Shown here: piece after piece, positions 25,562 to 34,808 of the stretch
How the letters are laid out: every line of letters begins with the position of its first letter
Position numbering within the stretch: the first letter of the stretch is position 1
From: Pseudomonadota bacterium
Lineage (GTDB): Bacteria > Pseudomonadota > Gammaproteobacteria > Steroidobacterales > Steroidobacteraceae
NCBI GenBank assembly: GCA_023457495.1
Contig: JAEWLQ010000113.1
Span: 129,486-193,485, forward strand
Direction: 5' to 3'
DNA: 64,000 nucleotides
The notes under the pieces: model-generated
Database searches by the model: none
Told to the model about the DNA's origin: nothing
The model's input: the letters and a program-made list of their open reading frames with translations, nothing else
Program-made: the position numbers and the translations under genes

Positions 25562-26388
25562 GTGCTCCCCAGGTCGAATACGTCGAGGTCGATGGCGTGC
25601 ATCTGCGAGTCGCGACCCAGCCGGGCCGCGCGGAGCCGCCCCTGCTGCTGTTCAATGGGATCGGCGCGAATCTCGAATTGTGCTTTCCGTTCATGGAAGC
25701 CATGGCCGGGCGCGAGATCGTGATCTTCGACGTGCCGGGCGTGGGCCGATCGCAGATGAGCTGGCGACCGCGCCGCTTTTCCGGGCTCGCGCGGCTCGCG
25801 CGCAAGCTACTCGACCGTCTCGGTTACCGCGTCGTGGACGTCATCGGTGTTTCCTGGGGCGGCGCGCTCGCGCAGCAGTTCGCGCGGCAGTATCCGGATC
25901 GATGCCGGCGGCTGGTCCTGGCGGCGACCTCGCCGGGCGCGGTCATGGTGCCGGGCCGGCCCTCGGCGTTGTCGAAGATGATCACGCCCAGGCGTTACCT
26001 TTCTCCCACCTACATGCAGAAGGCGGCCGGCGACATCTACGGGGGCGAGGCGCGCCGCGATCCCAAGCTGATGTCCGCGCACACGGCGCGCATCATCGCG
26101 CCGCAGTTCATGGGGTACGTGTATCAGCTCATGGCCGGCATGGGCTGGACCAGCATTCACTGGCTCCACAAGATCCGCCAGCCGACGCTGGTCATGGCGG
26201 GCGCCGACGATCCGCTGGTACCACCCGTGAACTCACGGATCATCTCGCTGCTGATCCCTAACAATCGGCTATTCGTCGTGCCCGGCGGCGGACACCTGTT
26301 CATGCTCCATTCGCTCGACAAGGTCGTTCCCGTCATCCGCCGCTTCCTGGATTCGGAAGCCCCTCTGGATGGGCCGCTCCCTGATTGA
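25558..26388 (+). CDS. phaZ: Intracellular poly(3-hydroxyalkanoate) depolymerase
   Basis: Alpha/beta hydrolase of 276 residues that closely follows Pseudomonas PhaZ: F-N-G-I-G-A-N-L-E-L near the oxyanion region, the nucleophile elbow G-V-S-W-G-G-A-L-A-Q-Q-F, G-A-V-M-V-P-G, and W-T-S-I-H-W-L-H-K-I-R-Q-P-T-L. The acid is in A-G-A-D-D-P-L and the histidine in G-G-G-H-L-F. It releases hydroxyacids from stored PHA. It is translationally coupled to phaC (ATGA overlap), the order found in Pseudomonas pha clusters; no second synthase follows here. Confidence 0.92.
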   Translation: MSAPQVEYVEVDGVHLRVATQPGRAEPPLLLFNGIGANLELCFPFMEAMAGREIVIFDVPGVGRSQMSWRPRRFSGLARLARKLLDRLGYRVVDVIGVSWGGALAQQFARQYPDRCRRLVLAATSPGAVMVPGRPSALSKMITPRRYLSPTYMQKAAGDIYGGEARRDPKLMSAHTARIIAPQFMGYVYQLMAGMGWTSIHWLHKIRQPTLVMAGADDPLVPPVNSRIISLLIPNNRLFVVPGGGHLFMLHSLDKVVPVIRRFLDSEAPLDGPLPD

Positions 26389-26452
26389 CTCCGCGCGGAA
26401 CCCGTCGTTATGCTGCGCCGCGTCATTGCTGCAGAGCAGCACAGGAGAGTCC

Positions 26453-26812
26453 ATGAATTTTCAGGAAAAAGTGCTCGAAGTCGCCACGGATCTGGGATCG
26501 CGCTCGCTCGCCCTCGCTCAATTGGCCCTGGACGCCGGCCGGGTTCGGGCCCGGGACGCCGCCCGGCGCGCCGCCATCGTGCAGGGTTCGCTCGGCGTGA
26601 GCGGACGCGAGCTCAACAAGGTCGTCCGACGTCATGCCGCGCGCTTCGTGAAGGAAAACGTCACGATCGCGCGCGCCGCCGGCAACGATGTCTCGGCGAT
26701 CGCGCGGGACACCTACGCGAGCTTCACGAAGTCTGGTGACAAGAAACAGGTTTCGCCGACCCGCAAATCCGCGACCTCCCGCAAGCGCAGCCGCGCGAAG
26801 ATTTCCCGGTAA
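26453..26812 (+). CDS. Small basic phasin-like protein of the PHA cluster
   Basis: A 119-residue protein with an amphipathic helical N-terminal two-thirds (F-Q-E-K-V-L-E-V-A-T-D-L-G-S) and a lysine/arginine/serine-rich tail (T-S-R-K-R-S-R-A-K-I-S-R) from about residue 95. That layout recalls PhaF-type proteins, where a phasin part binds granules and a basic tail binds DNA. Here both parts are short and similarity is weak, so the role is inferred mostly from its place 64 bp behind phaZ. AGGAGAG precedes the ATG, and a terminator follows its stop by six bases. Confidence 0.65.
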   Translation: MNFQEKVLEVATDLGSRSLALAQLALDAGRVRARDAARRAAIVQGSLGVSGRELNKVVRRHAARFVKENVTIARAAGNDVSAIARDTYASFTKSGDKKQVSPTRKSATSRKRSRAKISR

Positions 26813-26818
26813 TTCTGG

Positions 26819-26846
26819 GCGCGCCCCGGCATGGGGCGCGCTTTTT
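26819..26846 (+). terminator. Rho-independent terminator of the pha operon
   Basis: GCGCGCCCC, a 5-base loop and GGGGCGCGC form a perfect 9-bp G:C stem at 26819-26841, followed by five T residues. Confidence 0.92.
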
Positions 26847-26851
26847 CGCGC

Positions 26852-26889
26852 CTAACAGCCCCGGAATTTCAGATATGACAGGCTGTTAG
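26852..26889. repeat. Inverted repeat upstream of pckG
   Basis: CTAACAGCC at 26852-26860 is inverted at 26881-26889 with a 20-bp spacer. It lies 40 bp before the predicted pckG -10, so it may be an operator; nothing else supports this. Confidence 0.4.
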
Positions 26890-26928
26890 CGTTAACACCG
26901 ATTCCACGGACGATCGCGAGTTCGCCGC

Positions 26929-26934
26929 TATACT
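26929..26934 (+). promoter_or_regulatory. Predicted -10 element of pckG
   Basis: TATACT, 41 bp before the ATG, without a convincing -35 hexamer 17 bp upstream. A GAGGA ribosome site lies between it and the start codon. Confidence 0.45.
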
Positions 26935-26975
26935 CCATTGTCTCGCCCGGACAGGCAGACAATCTGAGGACTGCA

Positions 26976-28754
26976 ATGGCAACAGCGCCGATCTCGTTCG
27001 CTGGACTTCCCGATATTTCCCCATCGGTTGCCGAGTGGGTCGAATCGGTGCGGCGCCTGACGACTCCCGACAAGGTTCACTGGTGCGACGGCTCGCCCGC
27101 CGAACTCAATCGCCTCAAGCGGTCGCTAGAGAAGACCGGCGAGCTCAAGCCGCTCAACCCCGATACCTTCCCTAACTGCCACATCGCCTACTCGCACCCG
27201 TCGGACGTCGCGCGTGTCGAGCACCTGACCTTCATCTGCACCCGCAATCGCGAGGATGCGGGCCCTAACAACAACTGGATGGCTCCGGACGAAGCGCACG
27301 CCCGGATGCGCGAGCTGTTCAAGGGCTGCATGAAGGGTCGCACGCTGTACGTGGTCCCGTATTGCATGGGCCCCATCGATTCGCCCTATTCGCGCTGCGG
27401 CGTCGAAATCACCGACAGCGCCTACGTGGTGGTCAACATGGCCATCATGACGCGCATGGGGCGGCCGGCGCTGGAACGCATCGCACGCGAGGGCGGGAAG
27501 TTCGTCAAGGGACTGCACTCGGTCGGCGAGCTCGATCCGGACCGCCGCTTCATCATGCATTTCCCCGAAGAGCTCTCGATCGAGAGTTTCGGGTCCGGCT
27601 ATGGCGGCAACGCCCTGCTCGGCAAGAAATGCCACGCACTGCGCATCGCGAGCTGGCAGGCACGCAACGAGGGCTGGCTCGCGGAACACATGCTCATCGT
27701 CGGCCTCGAGAGTCCGCAGGGGGAAACGCATTACGTCGCCGCCGCGTTCCCGTCCGCCTGCGGCAAGACGAATCTCGCGATGCTGATTCCGCCGGATTCG
27801 ATGCCGGGGTGGAAGGTCTGGACGGTGGGCGACGACATCGCCTGGCTGCATCCGGGACCGGACGGACGCCTGTACGCGATCAATCCGGAGGCGGGATATT
27901 TCGGCGTGGCGCCCGGCACCAATCGCGCCACGAATCGCAACGCGTTCGACATGATCCATCGCGACACGCTGTTCACCAATGTCGCGCTGACCGCGGACAA
28001 CGAGCCGTGGTGGGAGGGTCGCAGGCTCAACAAGCCCGTCCTCGACTGGCAAGGCAAGCCGTATGACCCCGCCAGCGGCGTCTCCGCGCACCCGAACTCG
28101 CGCTTCACGGTGTCCGCGAAGGTCAATCCTATCTACTCGCCGCATTCCGAGGATCCGCAGGGGGTACCGATCTCCGCGTTGATCTTCGGCGGGCGACGCC
28201 GGGAAGTCGCGCCGCTCGTGTACGAGGCCCGCAGCTGGCAACACGGCGTGCTGGTCGGCGCCTCCGTCGCATCCGAGACCACCGCGGCGGCCACCGGCGC
28301 CGTCGGCGTCGTGCGCCGGGATCCGATGGCGATGAAACCGTTCGCCGGCTACAACTTCGGCGACTACTGGCGGCATTGGCTCGAGGTGGGCAGTCGCCTG
28401 AAGCATCCGCCGCGCGTGTTCCACGTGAACTGGTTCAGGCGCGACGCCGCGGGCAAGTTCCTGTGGCCGGGCTTCGGCGACAACCTGCGCGTCATGGAGT
28501 GGATCATCAAGCGCTGCACGGGGCGGATCGACGCCGCGGAATCGGCCATCGGCTATCTACCCCGGCCGCAGGACCTCAACCTCGAAGGCGTCGACGTGAG
28601 CGAGGCCACGATGCGCGAACTGCTCGCGGTGCCGGAGGCCGCGTGGCGCAACGAGATCCAGGAGATGCGCGAGTACCTGAAGGAGTTCGGCGACCGCGCG
28701 CCGGCGGAAATGACCGCCGAGCTCGACGCCGTCGAGCGTCGCCTCGGTCAGTAA
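26976..28754 (+). CDS. pckG: Phosphoenolpyruvate carboxykinase (GTP)
   Basis: Converts oxaloacetate and GTP to phosphoenolpyruvate, GDP and CO2, the entry to gluconeogenesis. It is 592 residues, the usual GTP-type length. Visible features: substrate-binding block S-P-Y-S-R-C-G-V-E-I-T-D-S, E-S-F-G-S-G-Y-G-G-N-A-L-L-G-K-K-C, the P-loop with its reactive cysteine F-P-S-A-C-G-K-T-N, W-T-V-G-D-D-I-A-W for metal binding, and N-R-N-A-F for guanine-side contacts. It stands alone between the pha terminator and the convergent cyclase gene. Carrying pckG next to PHA genes fits growth on acids or lipids, though that is inference. Confidence 0.96.
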   Translation: MATAPISFAGLPDISPSVAEWVESVRRLTTPDKVHWCDGSPAELNRLKRSLEKTGELKPLNPDTFPNCHIAYSHPSDVARVEHLTFICTRNREDAGPNNNWMAPDEAHARMRELFKGCMKGRTLYVVPYCMGPIDSPYSRCGVEITDSAYVVVNMAIMTRMGRPALERIAREGGKFVKGLHSVGELDPDRRFIMHFPEELSIESFGSGYGGNALLGKKCHALRIASWQARNEGWLAEHMLIVGLESPQGETHYVAAAFPSACGKTNLAMLIPPDSMPGWKVWTVGDDIAWLHPGPDGRLYAINPEAGYFGVAPGTNRATNRNAFDMIHRDTLFTNVALTADNEPWWEGRRLNKPVLDWQGKPYDPASGVSAHPNSRFTVSAKVNPIYSPHSEDPQGVPISALIFGGRRREVAPLVYEARSWQHGVLVGASVASETTAAATGAVGVVRRDPMAMKPFAGYNFGDYWRHWLEVGSRLKHPPRVFHVNWFRRDAAGKFLWPGFGDNLRVMEWIIKRCTGRIDAAESAIGYLPRPQDLNLEGVDVSEATMRELLAVPEAAWRNEIQEMREYLKEFGDRAPAEMTAELDAVERRLGQ

Positions 28755-28761
28755 GGAAAAT

Positions 28762-29667
28762 TCAGGCTTCTTCGCAGTAGAAGCGGATCGTCAGCGGGGA
28801 ATCGCGCTCGGGCACACGCCCGAGGCCGATGAGTCCCTCGCCCTTGATCTGCACGCTGTCGCGGCGCACGAACAGCTCTTCGCCGCCCTCGGCCTGCACG
28901 AACGTGCCGTTCGTGCTCTGGTCGATGAGCACGAACTTGTTGCGGTTGATCTCGATGCGGGCATGCAGGCGCGAGATCAGGTTGCCGCGGATCACGAGAT
29001 CGTTGTCGTCCGCGCGGCCGATCGCGACGTTGGGGCGCTGCTCGGTGAGCATGACCTCGCCGCCGTCGAACGTGAGCCGCAGGCGCATGGCGCGGCGCCC
29101 TTCGTGCGCGGAGATCGACACCGACGGCAACATGCTGGTGATGTCGTCCGTCTGCCAGAGCACTTCGAACAGGGTGACTTCGGCGCCCTGCCCCTTGAGC
29201 GTCGCGACGTCGATCTGGCGCACCGCGGACTGCCACTCCGGCGACAGCAAGGCCACCATGGCTTCGGTCGTGATGATCTGCCCGGCCTTCGCCTGGCTCG
29301 TCATGCGGTTCGCGGTATGCACGGTCGAACCGAACACGTCCCGATTCTCGACCACCACCGGACCCGCGTGGCAGCCGATGCGGATGGCGACGTGATGGCC
29401 CTCCGCGGTCAGGTCCGGATTGCCCGTGATGGACTTCTGCATCTTCGCCGCGGCATTGAGCGCATCGTTCGCGATCGGGAAGGTGGACATCACCTCGTCG
29501 CCCATCGTCTTGATCACGGTGCCGTGATGTTCCTCGGTGGCCTGCCGCATGATGTCGATGCAGATCGCCACCACTTCGCGGGCGCGCTGGTCCCCGAGCT
29601 CTTCATAGAGCCGCGTCGAGCCGACGACGTCGGCGAACACGATGGCGAGTTCGATGTCTTTGGCCAT
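28762..29667 (-). CDS. Class III nucleotidyl cyclase-like domain fused to an FHA domain
   Basis: A 301-residue soluble protein. Residues about 5-165 are a class III adenylate/guanylate cyclase domain: first metal aspartate in F-A-D-V-V-G-S-T-R, second in T-M-G-D-E-V, and the end motif G-S-T-V-H-T-A-N-R-M. In the last motif the usual V-N-x-A-x-R has H for N while the arginine is kept, so activity may be low or altered. Residues about 210-290 form an FHA phosphothreonine-reading domain (I-G-R-A-D-D-N-D-L, S-R-L-H-A-R-I-E, D-Q-S-T-N-G-T-F-V). The start at 29667 begins right at the domain. It would tie cyclic-nucleotide output to Ser/Thr kinase signalling; no such kinase is in the window. Confidence 0.88.
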   Translation of the reverse strand: MAKDIELAIVFADVVGSTRLYEELGDQRAREVVAICIDIMRQATEEHHGTVIKTMGDEVMSTFPIANDALNAAAKMQKSITGNPDLTAEGHHVAIRIGCHAGPVVVENRDVFGSTVHTANRMTSQAKAGQIITTEAMVALLSPEWQSAVRQIDVATLKGQGAEVTLFEVLWQTDDITSMLPSVSISAHEGRRAMRLRLTFDGGEVMLTEQRPNVAIGRADDNDLVIRGNLISRLHARIEINRNKFVLIDQSTNGTFVQAEGGEELFVRRDSVQIKGEGLIGLGRVPERDSPLTIRFYCEEA

Positions 29668-29694
29668 TGAGGGTCTGAAGGATGAACGCGGGGA

Positions 29695-29721
29695 ATTATA
29701 CGCATATGACCTAGAATGACA
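29695..29721 (-). promoter_or_regulatory. Predicted promoter of the cyclase-FHA gene
   Basis: A perfect TATAAT on the minus strand at 29700-29695 with TGTCAT 15 bp upstream. It implies a leader of about 20 bases. The short spacer weakens the call. Confidence 0.45.
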
Positions 29722-29754
29722 GCCCATTCCCTAGGGCGAAGACAAAACCACCCC

Positions 29755-31188
29755 ATGCGTAGACATCTCTACCCGATTTTCGCGTCCAGCCTTCTCACCC
29801 TCTGCATCACGGCCGCCGCGGCCGACAAACCCCCGGCGTACTCGCGCGCCGACCTGGCGCAGACGACGACGCTGCGAAAAGCGGCGCTCACGGACGAGAC
29901 GGCCTATGAGCTGGTGAAGTCCCTCACCACCGAGGTGGGTCCGCGTCCGGCGGGTTCGCCGGGCGACAAGGCGGCGGTCGCCTGGGCACTGCGCGCCATG
30001 GAGCGGCTGGGGTTCGCGAACGTGCATACCGTCGAGGCCACCGTGCCGCACTGGGTGCGTGGAGAGGCCGAATTCTCGGTGATTTCCCCGTTTCCACAGT
30101 CCATGCCGACGATCGCCCTCGGCGGCAGCATCGGCACCTCGACCGAAGGCATCGAGGCGGACGCGATCATGGTGAAGGACCTCGACGCACTCGCGGCGCT
30201 GCCGCCCGACGCGGTGAAGGATCGGATCGTCTTCTTCAGCCAGCGCATGGATCGCACGCGTGATGGCTCGGGATATGGCCGCGCGGTGCGAGTGCGCGCC
30301 CTTGGACCTTCGGCGGCGGCCAAGCTGGGCGCCCTCGGCATCGTGATCCGCTCGATCAGCACCACCGATCATAGGTTCGCGCACACCGGCGCTCTGCGTT
30401 ACGCGACCGATGCACCACGAATCCCGGCGCTGGCGATTTCCAATCCGGATGCCGATGCCCTCGTGCGCCAGTTCGAAAGCGGCAAGCCGGTGCGGCTGAA
30501 GGTTCGCTCGAGCTCGCGCGACCTTCCCAACGCTACCTCCGCCAATGTCATCGGCGAAATTCCGGGCGGCGATCTCGCGAACGAAATCGTGCTCCTCGGT
30601 GCCCATCTCGATTCCTGGGATCCGGGCGTCGGCGCGATCGACAACGCCGCGGGCGTCGCGATCGTCATGAACGCGGCCCGGCTCATCGGGCAACTCGAGA
30701 CGAAACCCCGCCGCACGATCCGCGTCGTGCTGTTCGCGAACGAGGAATTCGGCACCACCGGCTCGCTCGCCTATCTCGCCGCCAAGGAAGCCGAAATGGA
30801 CCGCCACGTGCTCGGGTTCGAATCGGATTTCGGCGCCGGTCCAGTCTGGCGGCTGTCGAGCCGGGTGAATCCCGCGCAGCTGCCCGCGGTCGATTCGATC
30901 TTCAAGGCGCTCGCGCCGCTGAAACTCGAACGGGGTGGCAACGAGGCCGGCGGCGGCGCTGACCTCAATGCACTGGTCCGGCGCGGCATGCCGATCCTCT
31001 CGCCCGATCTCGACGGGACCGACTATTTCGATGCGCATCACAATGCGGATGACACGCTGGCGCGCGTCGCGCCGGAAGCGCTGCGGCAGAGCGTCGCGGC
31101 GTTCGCCATCAGCGCCTGGCTCGGCGCCCAATATCCGGGTAGCTGGGAGCGTGTGCCGGCGCCGGATCCCGCGACGCCCCGTCGCTGA
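29755..31188 (+). CDS. Exported M28-family zinc aminopeptidase
   Basis: A 477-residue protein with a signal peptide (M-R-R-H-L-Y-P-I-F-A-S-S-L-L-T-L, cleavage near A-A-A-D). A PA-type insert domain (about 110-250) precedes the M28 catalytic domain. Zinc ligands and catalytic residues are visible: H in G-A-H-L-D-S-W-D-P-G, bridging D in G-A-I-D-N-A-A-G, the E-E pair in F-A-N-E-E-F-G, D in F-E-S-D-F-G, and H in F-D-A-H-H-N-A-D-D-T. It probably trims peptides in the periplasm or outside. The ATG at 29755 is chosen over 29716 because it starts the signal peptide. The DUF985 gene follows 2 bp after its stop. Confidence 0.9.
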   Translation: MRRHLYPIFASSLLTLCITAAAADKPPAYSRADLAQTTTLRKAALTDETAYELVKSLTTEVGPRPAGSPGDKAAVAWALRAMERLGFANVHTVEATVPHWVRGEAEFSVISPFPQSMPTIALGGSIGTSTEGIEADAIMVKDLDALAALPPDAVKDRIVFFSQRMDRTRDGSGYGRAVRVRALGPSAAAKLGALGIVIRSISTTDHRFAHTGALRYATDAPRIPALAISNPDADALVRQFESGKPVRLKVRSSSRDLPNATSANVIGEIPGGDLANEIVLLGAHLDSWDPGVGAIDNAAGVAIVMNAARLIGQLETKPRRTIRVVLFANEEFGTTGSLAYLAAKEAEMDRHVLGFESDFGAGPVWRLSSRVNPAQLPAVDSIFKALAPLKLERGGNEAGGGADLNALVRRGMPILSPDLDGTDYFDAHHNADDTLARVAPEALRQSVAAFAISAWLGAQYPGSWERVPAPDPATPRR

Positions 31189-31190
31189 AC

Positions 31191-31667
31191 GTGAATTCCG
31201 CCGCGGAGCTCGTGCAGGCCCTGAATCTCGAGGCTCATCCCGAGGGCGGCTGGTTCCGCGAGATCTTTCGTTCGGCGCAGAACGTCACGACGGCACGCGG
31301 TCCACGGTCGGCGCTCACCTGCATCGACTATCTTCTCGAAGCCGGCCAGGTGAGCCGCTGGCACGTGGTTGAGTCGGACGAGATCTGGCACTACCACGGC
31401 GGCGCGCCCCTCGAGCTGCTCGTGTTCCAGCCCGCCGAAGGGGTGTTTTCGCGGCGGGTGCTCGGGCCACCGGCCGCTGGCCAACATCCGACCGGCATCG
31501 TGCGCGCCGGCGAATGGCAGGCCGCGCGCAGTCTCGGCGAGTGGACGCTGGTGGGATGCGATGTCGGCCCGGGCTTCGATTTCACCGACTTCGCGCTGAT
31601 CGCATCGCTTACCGATCACGAGCGGCATTTCCGCGGCGCGCTCGCGCCGTACACCAACCTTCTGTAG
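31191..31667 (+). CDS. DUF985-family cupin
   Basis: A 158-residue cupin of the DUF985 family, beginning (GTG start) with the characteristic L-E-A-H-P-E-G-G-W-F-R-E. Metal-binding-type residues are in S-R-W-H-V-V-E-S-D-E-I-W-H-Y-H-G-G, and the second cupin motif includes V-G-C-D-V-G-P-G-F-D-F. The substrate is unknown. It lies 2 bp after the peptidase gene, so probably co-transcribed, and its stop abuts that of the convergent dusA. Confidence 0.88.
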   Translation: MNSAAELVQALNLEAHPEGGWFREIFRSAQNVTTARGPRSALTCIDYLLEAGQVSRWHVVESDEIWHYHGGAPLELLVFQPAEGVFSRRVLGPPAAGQHPTGIVRAGEWQAARSLGEWTLVGCDVGPGFDFTDFALIASLTDHERHFRGALAPYTNLL

Positions 31668-32732
31668 TCAGGCTTCTCCGGCGACCGCGCCTTCGAGTCG
31701 CTCGCAGGCTTCGCCCGCTTCGAGCAGCAACGCGGGATCCGCATCCGCGGCACGCGAACCCTCCGAGAGCCGCCGACGGAATTCCTTCGCGCCCGGCTGT
31801 CCCGCGTAGAGGCCCAGCATGTGCCGCGCGATCCAGGACAGGCGCTCGCCGCGCGCGACTTCGCGCCGCGCATACGCGGTCATGCGTTCGAGCATGTCGA
31901 TCCGGGTCGGCGCGCTCCACGCGGGCGTCAGTGCGTGGGCCACGTCGGCGAGCACCATCGGCCGGTGATACGCCTCGCGGCCCAGCATCGCGCCGTGCGC
32001 CCAGTCGAGCGAGCTAACTACCTGCTCCGCGGTGCGCAGGCCGCCATTGACAACGACGGTCGCCGCCGGAAACGCCGAGCGGAGCTCGCGCACCACGTCG
32101 TGCCGCAGCGGCGGTATTTCACGGTTGTCGCGCGGCGACCAGGCGCCGAGCACCGCCTTGCGCGCGTGCACGATGACCGCATGGGCCCCGGCCGCGAGGA
32201 CGCCACCGACGAATTCGTCCAAGGCATCGCGCTCGCGGTCACCGAAGCGCGCCGCGGCCTCGCGCGCCGATTCGCGCCGCGATAGCCCCTCGCCCGCGAG
32301 CTCCGTCGCATCGACCACGCCGATGCGCAGCTTGACCGTCACCGGCACATCGACCACGGCGCGCATCGCGGCCACGCAGTCCGCGACCAGCTTCGGCCGC
32401 AGCATGAGACAGGCCCCGAACGCGCCCGAGTGCACGCGATCGCTGGGGCAGCCGCAGTTGAGATTGATCTCGTCGTAACCCATCGCCGCGCCGATGCGCG
32501 CGGACTCGGCGAGGTCGTTGGGATCGCTGCCGCCGAGTTGCAGCGCGACCGGGTGTTCGTCGGGATCGAAGCCCAGCAGCCGCTGGCGGTCTCCTCTCAG
32601 GACGGCGCCCGTGGTGACCATCTCCGTATATAGAAGAGTGTCCGGGGAGAAGCCGCGCAGGAAGTAGCGGCAGTGCCGGTCCGTCCAATCCATCATGGGC
32701 GCGACGCTGACGCGCCGCTCGATATCGTTCAT
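31668..32732 (-). CDS. dusA: tRNA-dihydrouridine synthase A
   Basis: FMN-dependent enzyme that reduces uridines in the tRNA D-loop; the DusA class modifies U20/U20a. It is 354 residues. The TIM barrel starts [13 protein letters not shown], a DusA signature. The catalytic cysteine is in [11 protein letters not shown] and RNA contacts include V-T-V-K-L-R-I-G and V-V-N-G-G-L. The ATG at 32732 has AAGGA at good spacing; an ATG at 32741 would lie right on that site. Confidence 0.94.
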   Translation of the reverse strand: MNDIERRVSVAPMMDWTDRHCRYFLRGFSPDTLLYTEMVTTGAVLRGDRQRLLGFDPDEHPVALQLGGSDPNDLAESARIGAAMGYDEINLNCGCPSDRVHSGAFGACLMLRPKLVADCVAAMRAVVDVPVTVKLRIGVVDATELAGEGLSRRESAREAAARFGDRERDALDEFVGGVLAAGAHAVIVHARKAVLGAWSPRDNREIPPLRHDVVRELRSAFPAATVVVNGGLRTAEQVVSSLDWAHGAMLGREAYHRPMVLADVAHALTPAWSAPTRIDMLERMTAYARREVARGERLSWIARHMLGLYAGQPGAKEFRRRLSEGSRAADADPALLLEAGEACERLEGAVAGEA

Positions 32733-32816
32733 CGCGCGCATCCTTTTCGCGATTGGGGGTCCCGTCAAGTGCCGGACCCGAGGGCGTGGGCGATACAATG
32801 CCTGCCACCTCGCCCC

Positions 32817-33578
32817 ATGAACCGCCCACCCACATCGAAAGACAACGCCGACCACCCGCGCCTCTCCAAGCGCATGGGCGAACTCGGCCTGTGCTCGCGG
32901 CGCGAGGCCGAGCGCTGGATCACGAACGGCTGGGTCAAGGTGGATGGCCAGATCGTCGACCAACTCGGCACGCGCGTGTCGCCCGACGCGCGCATCGAGA
33001 TCGACCCGGCCGCGCGCGAACACCAGAGCGAACAGGTCACCATCCTGCTGAACAAACCCGTCGGCTATGTCTCCGGCCAGGCGGAAGACGGCTACGAACC
33101 CGCCATCGTGCTGATCCGTCCGGAGAATCGCTGGGCGGCGGATCCGTCTCCCATCCAGTTCAAGCAGGAACATCTTCGGGGACTCGCGCCCGCGGGGCGG
33201 CTGGACATCGACTCCACCGGACTGCTCGTGCTCACGCAGGATGGCCGCGTCGCGAAGCAGCTGATCGGCGAAGACTCCTCCGTCGAGAAGGAATATCTCG
33301 TGCGCATCGAGGGTGAACTTTCGCCCGAGGGTTTGAAGCGCCTGCAGTACGGCCTGACGCTCGACGGCGTGAAGCTCAAACCCGCGCTGGTGTCCTGGCA
33401 GAACGAACACCAGCTGCGCTTCGTGCTGCGCCAGGGCCGCAAGCGCCAGATCCGCCGCATGTGCGAGATGGTGGGCTTGTTCGTCACCGGATTGAAACGC
33501 GTGCGCAGCGGCAACGTGCCATTGGGTGGTTTGCCGCTGGGCAAATGGCGCTACCTGCGCCCGGACGAGAAATTCTGA
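32817..33578 (+). CDS. rluF: RluF-type 23S rRNA pseudouridine synthase
   Basis: A 253-residue RsuA/RluB/E/F-family enzyme. An S4 RNA-binding domain covers about residues 15-65 ([12 protein letters not shown]). The catalytic aspartate is in [13 protein letters not shown]. The R-Q-I-R-R-M-C-E block and the end [10 protein letters not shown] match RluF best, which in E. coli makes pseudouridine 2604. It diverges from dusA and converges with the methyltransferase 3 bp after its stop. Confidence 0.85.
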   Translation: MNRPPTSKDNADHPRLSKRMGELGLCSRREAERWITNGWVKVDGQIVDQLGTRVSPDARIEIDPAAREHQSEQVTILLNKPVGYVSGQAEDGYEPAIVLIRPENRWAADPSPIQFKQEHLRGLAPAGRLDIDSTGLLVLTQDGRVAKQLIGEDSSVEKEYLVRIEGELSPEGLKRLQYGLTLDGVKLKPALVSWQNEHQLRFVLRQGRKRQIRRMCEMVGLFVTGLKRVRSGNVPLGGLPLGKWRYLRPDEKF

Positions 33579-33581
33579 ACG

Positions 33582-34772
33582 TCAGCGCGCCGCGAGCCGC
33601 CACAGCGATGTGACTTCCGCCGCGCGTGCGGCGTGCAGCGCATCGGACTGGTCCGCGGCGCGCGGATGTCGTGGCCGCACATCGTGGCGCTCCACGACGC
33701 GCAATCCCGCGGCCGCGAACTCTTCGAGCAACTGCGCCCGCGTACGAAGGCCCAGGTGCTCGGCCAGGTCCGAGAGGATCAACCAGCCTTCCCCGCCGGC
33801 AACCAGGTGATCCGGCAGCGCGGCGAGAAATCCGCGCAGCATCCGGCTTTCGGGATCGTAGATTCCGTGCTCCGTCGCCGAGCTCGGCCGCGCGGGAATC
33901 CACGGCGGATTGCAGACCACGAGCGCGGCGCGGCCTTCGGGAAACAGGTCCGCGCGCAAAACCTCGATGCGTGGCGCGAGACCGAGCCGGTCCACGTTCT
34001 CACGCGCACAGATCAGCGCGCGCGGATCGAGATCGGTGGCGATGACGCGTTCGATGCCACGTCGCGCGAGAACCGCGGCAAGCACTCCGGTGCCCGTGCC
34101 GACGTCGAACGCGAGGCTCGTCGCGGCGCACGCCTCCGGCAGCGGCGTCGTGCTGACGAGATCGACGTACTCGCGGCGGATCGGCGCGAAGACGCCATAG
34201 TGCGGATGGATCCTTCCACCCGCCTCCGGAATCTCGATGCCTTTCGTCCGCCACTCGTGCGCACCGATCGCGCCCAGCAACGCCCGCAACGAGGTGACCG
34301 ATGCCGTCTCCGCGGGACCAAAAGCCTCGACGCAGGCCTGCCGCATATCCGGCGCGCGCCGCAGCGGGATCGCATAGTCAGGCTCGAGGGGGACCAGCAA
34401 GGCGTTGAGCGTCCGGGCCCGTTGTGCCTGGCCCTGCCGATGGAGATGAAAGACTTGCGCGAGCGCACTGTCCGCCTCGGCGCCGCGGCTTCGCGAACGA
34501 GTAGTTCGCTGCCGCCGGCGGTCCGCGCGTCTTCCGAGCGCATTCAGGAGCTGGCGCGCTTCCTGAAAATCGCCGCGCCACAGCAGCGCGGTCCCCTGGC
34601 AGGCGAGACCGTAGGCCTCGTCCGCCTTCATTTTTCCATCGGCGACGACGACGCGCGTGGGCGGCGGCATCCCGCCCGGCGAGAGCCACCGCGCCTCGAA
34701 TGCCTGGCCGTCTTCTATCCAGTGAATGAGCGGAACCGCGTCGGGGCCAGTCACATGGGACGTTTGGCCCAT
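33582..34772 (-). CDS. SAM-dependent class I methyltransferase (MTS/HemK-like)
   Basis: A 396-residue cytoplasmic protein. The C-terminal half is a Rossmann methyltransferase: G-T-G-T-G-V-L-A-A-V for SAM, an acidic D-L-D-P-R-A after strand 2, and the N-P-P-W motif typical of enzymes that methylate planar nitrogens such as N6-adenine, guanine N2 or glutamine. The N-terminal 200 residues are unassigned and basic in part. The target cannot be told from the sequence; rRNA, tRNA or release-factor-like proteins are all possible. The ATG at 34772 leaves a 36-bp gap to the divergent gene. Confidence 0.8.
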   Translation of the reverse strand: MGQTSHVTGPDAVPLIHWIEDGQAFEARWLSPGGMPPPTRVVVADGKMKADEAYGLACQGTALLWRGDFQEARQLLNALGRRADRRRQRTTRSRSRGAEADSALAQVFHLHRQGQAQRARTLNALLVPLEPDYAIPLRRAPDMRQACVEAFGPAETASVTSLRALLGAIGAHEWRTKGIEIPEAGGRIHPHYGVFAPIRREYVDLVSTTPLPEACAATSLAFDVGTGTGVLAAVLARRGIERVIATDLDPRALICARENVDRLGLAPRIEVLRADLFPEGRAALVVCNPPWIPARPSSATEHGIYDPESRMLRGFLAALPDHLVAGGEGWLILSDLAEHLGLRTRAQLLEEFAAAGLRVVERHDVRPRHPRAADQSDALHAARAAEVTSLWRLAAR

Positions 34773-34808
34773 CGCCAGTCCGGGTTCAATAGTTGGAAGC
34801 TCGCCGTC

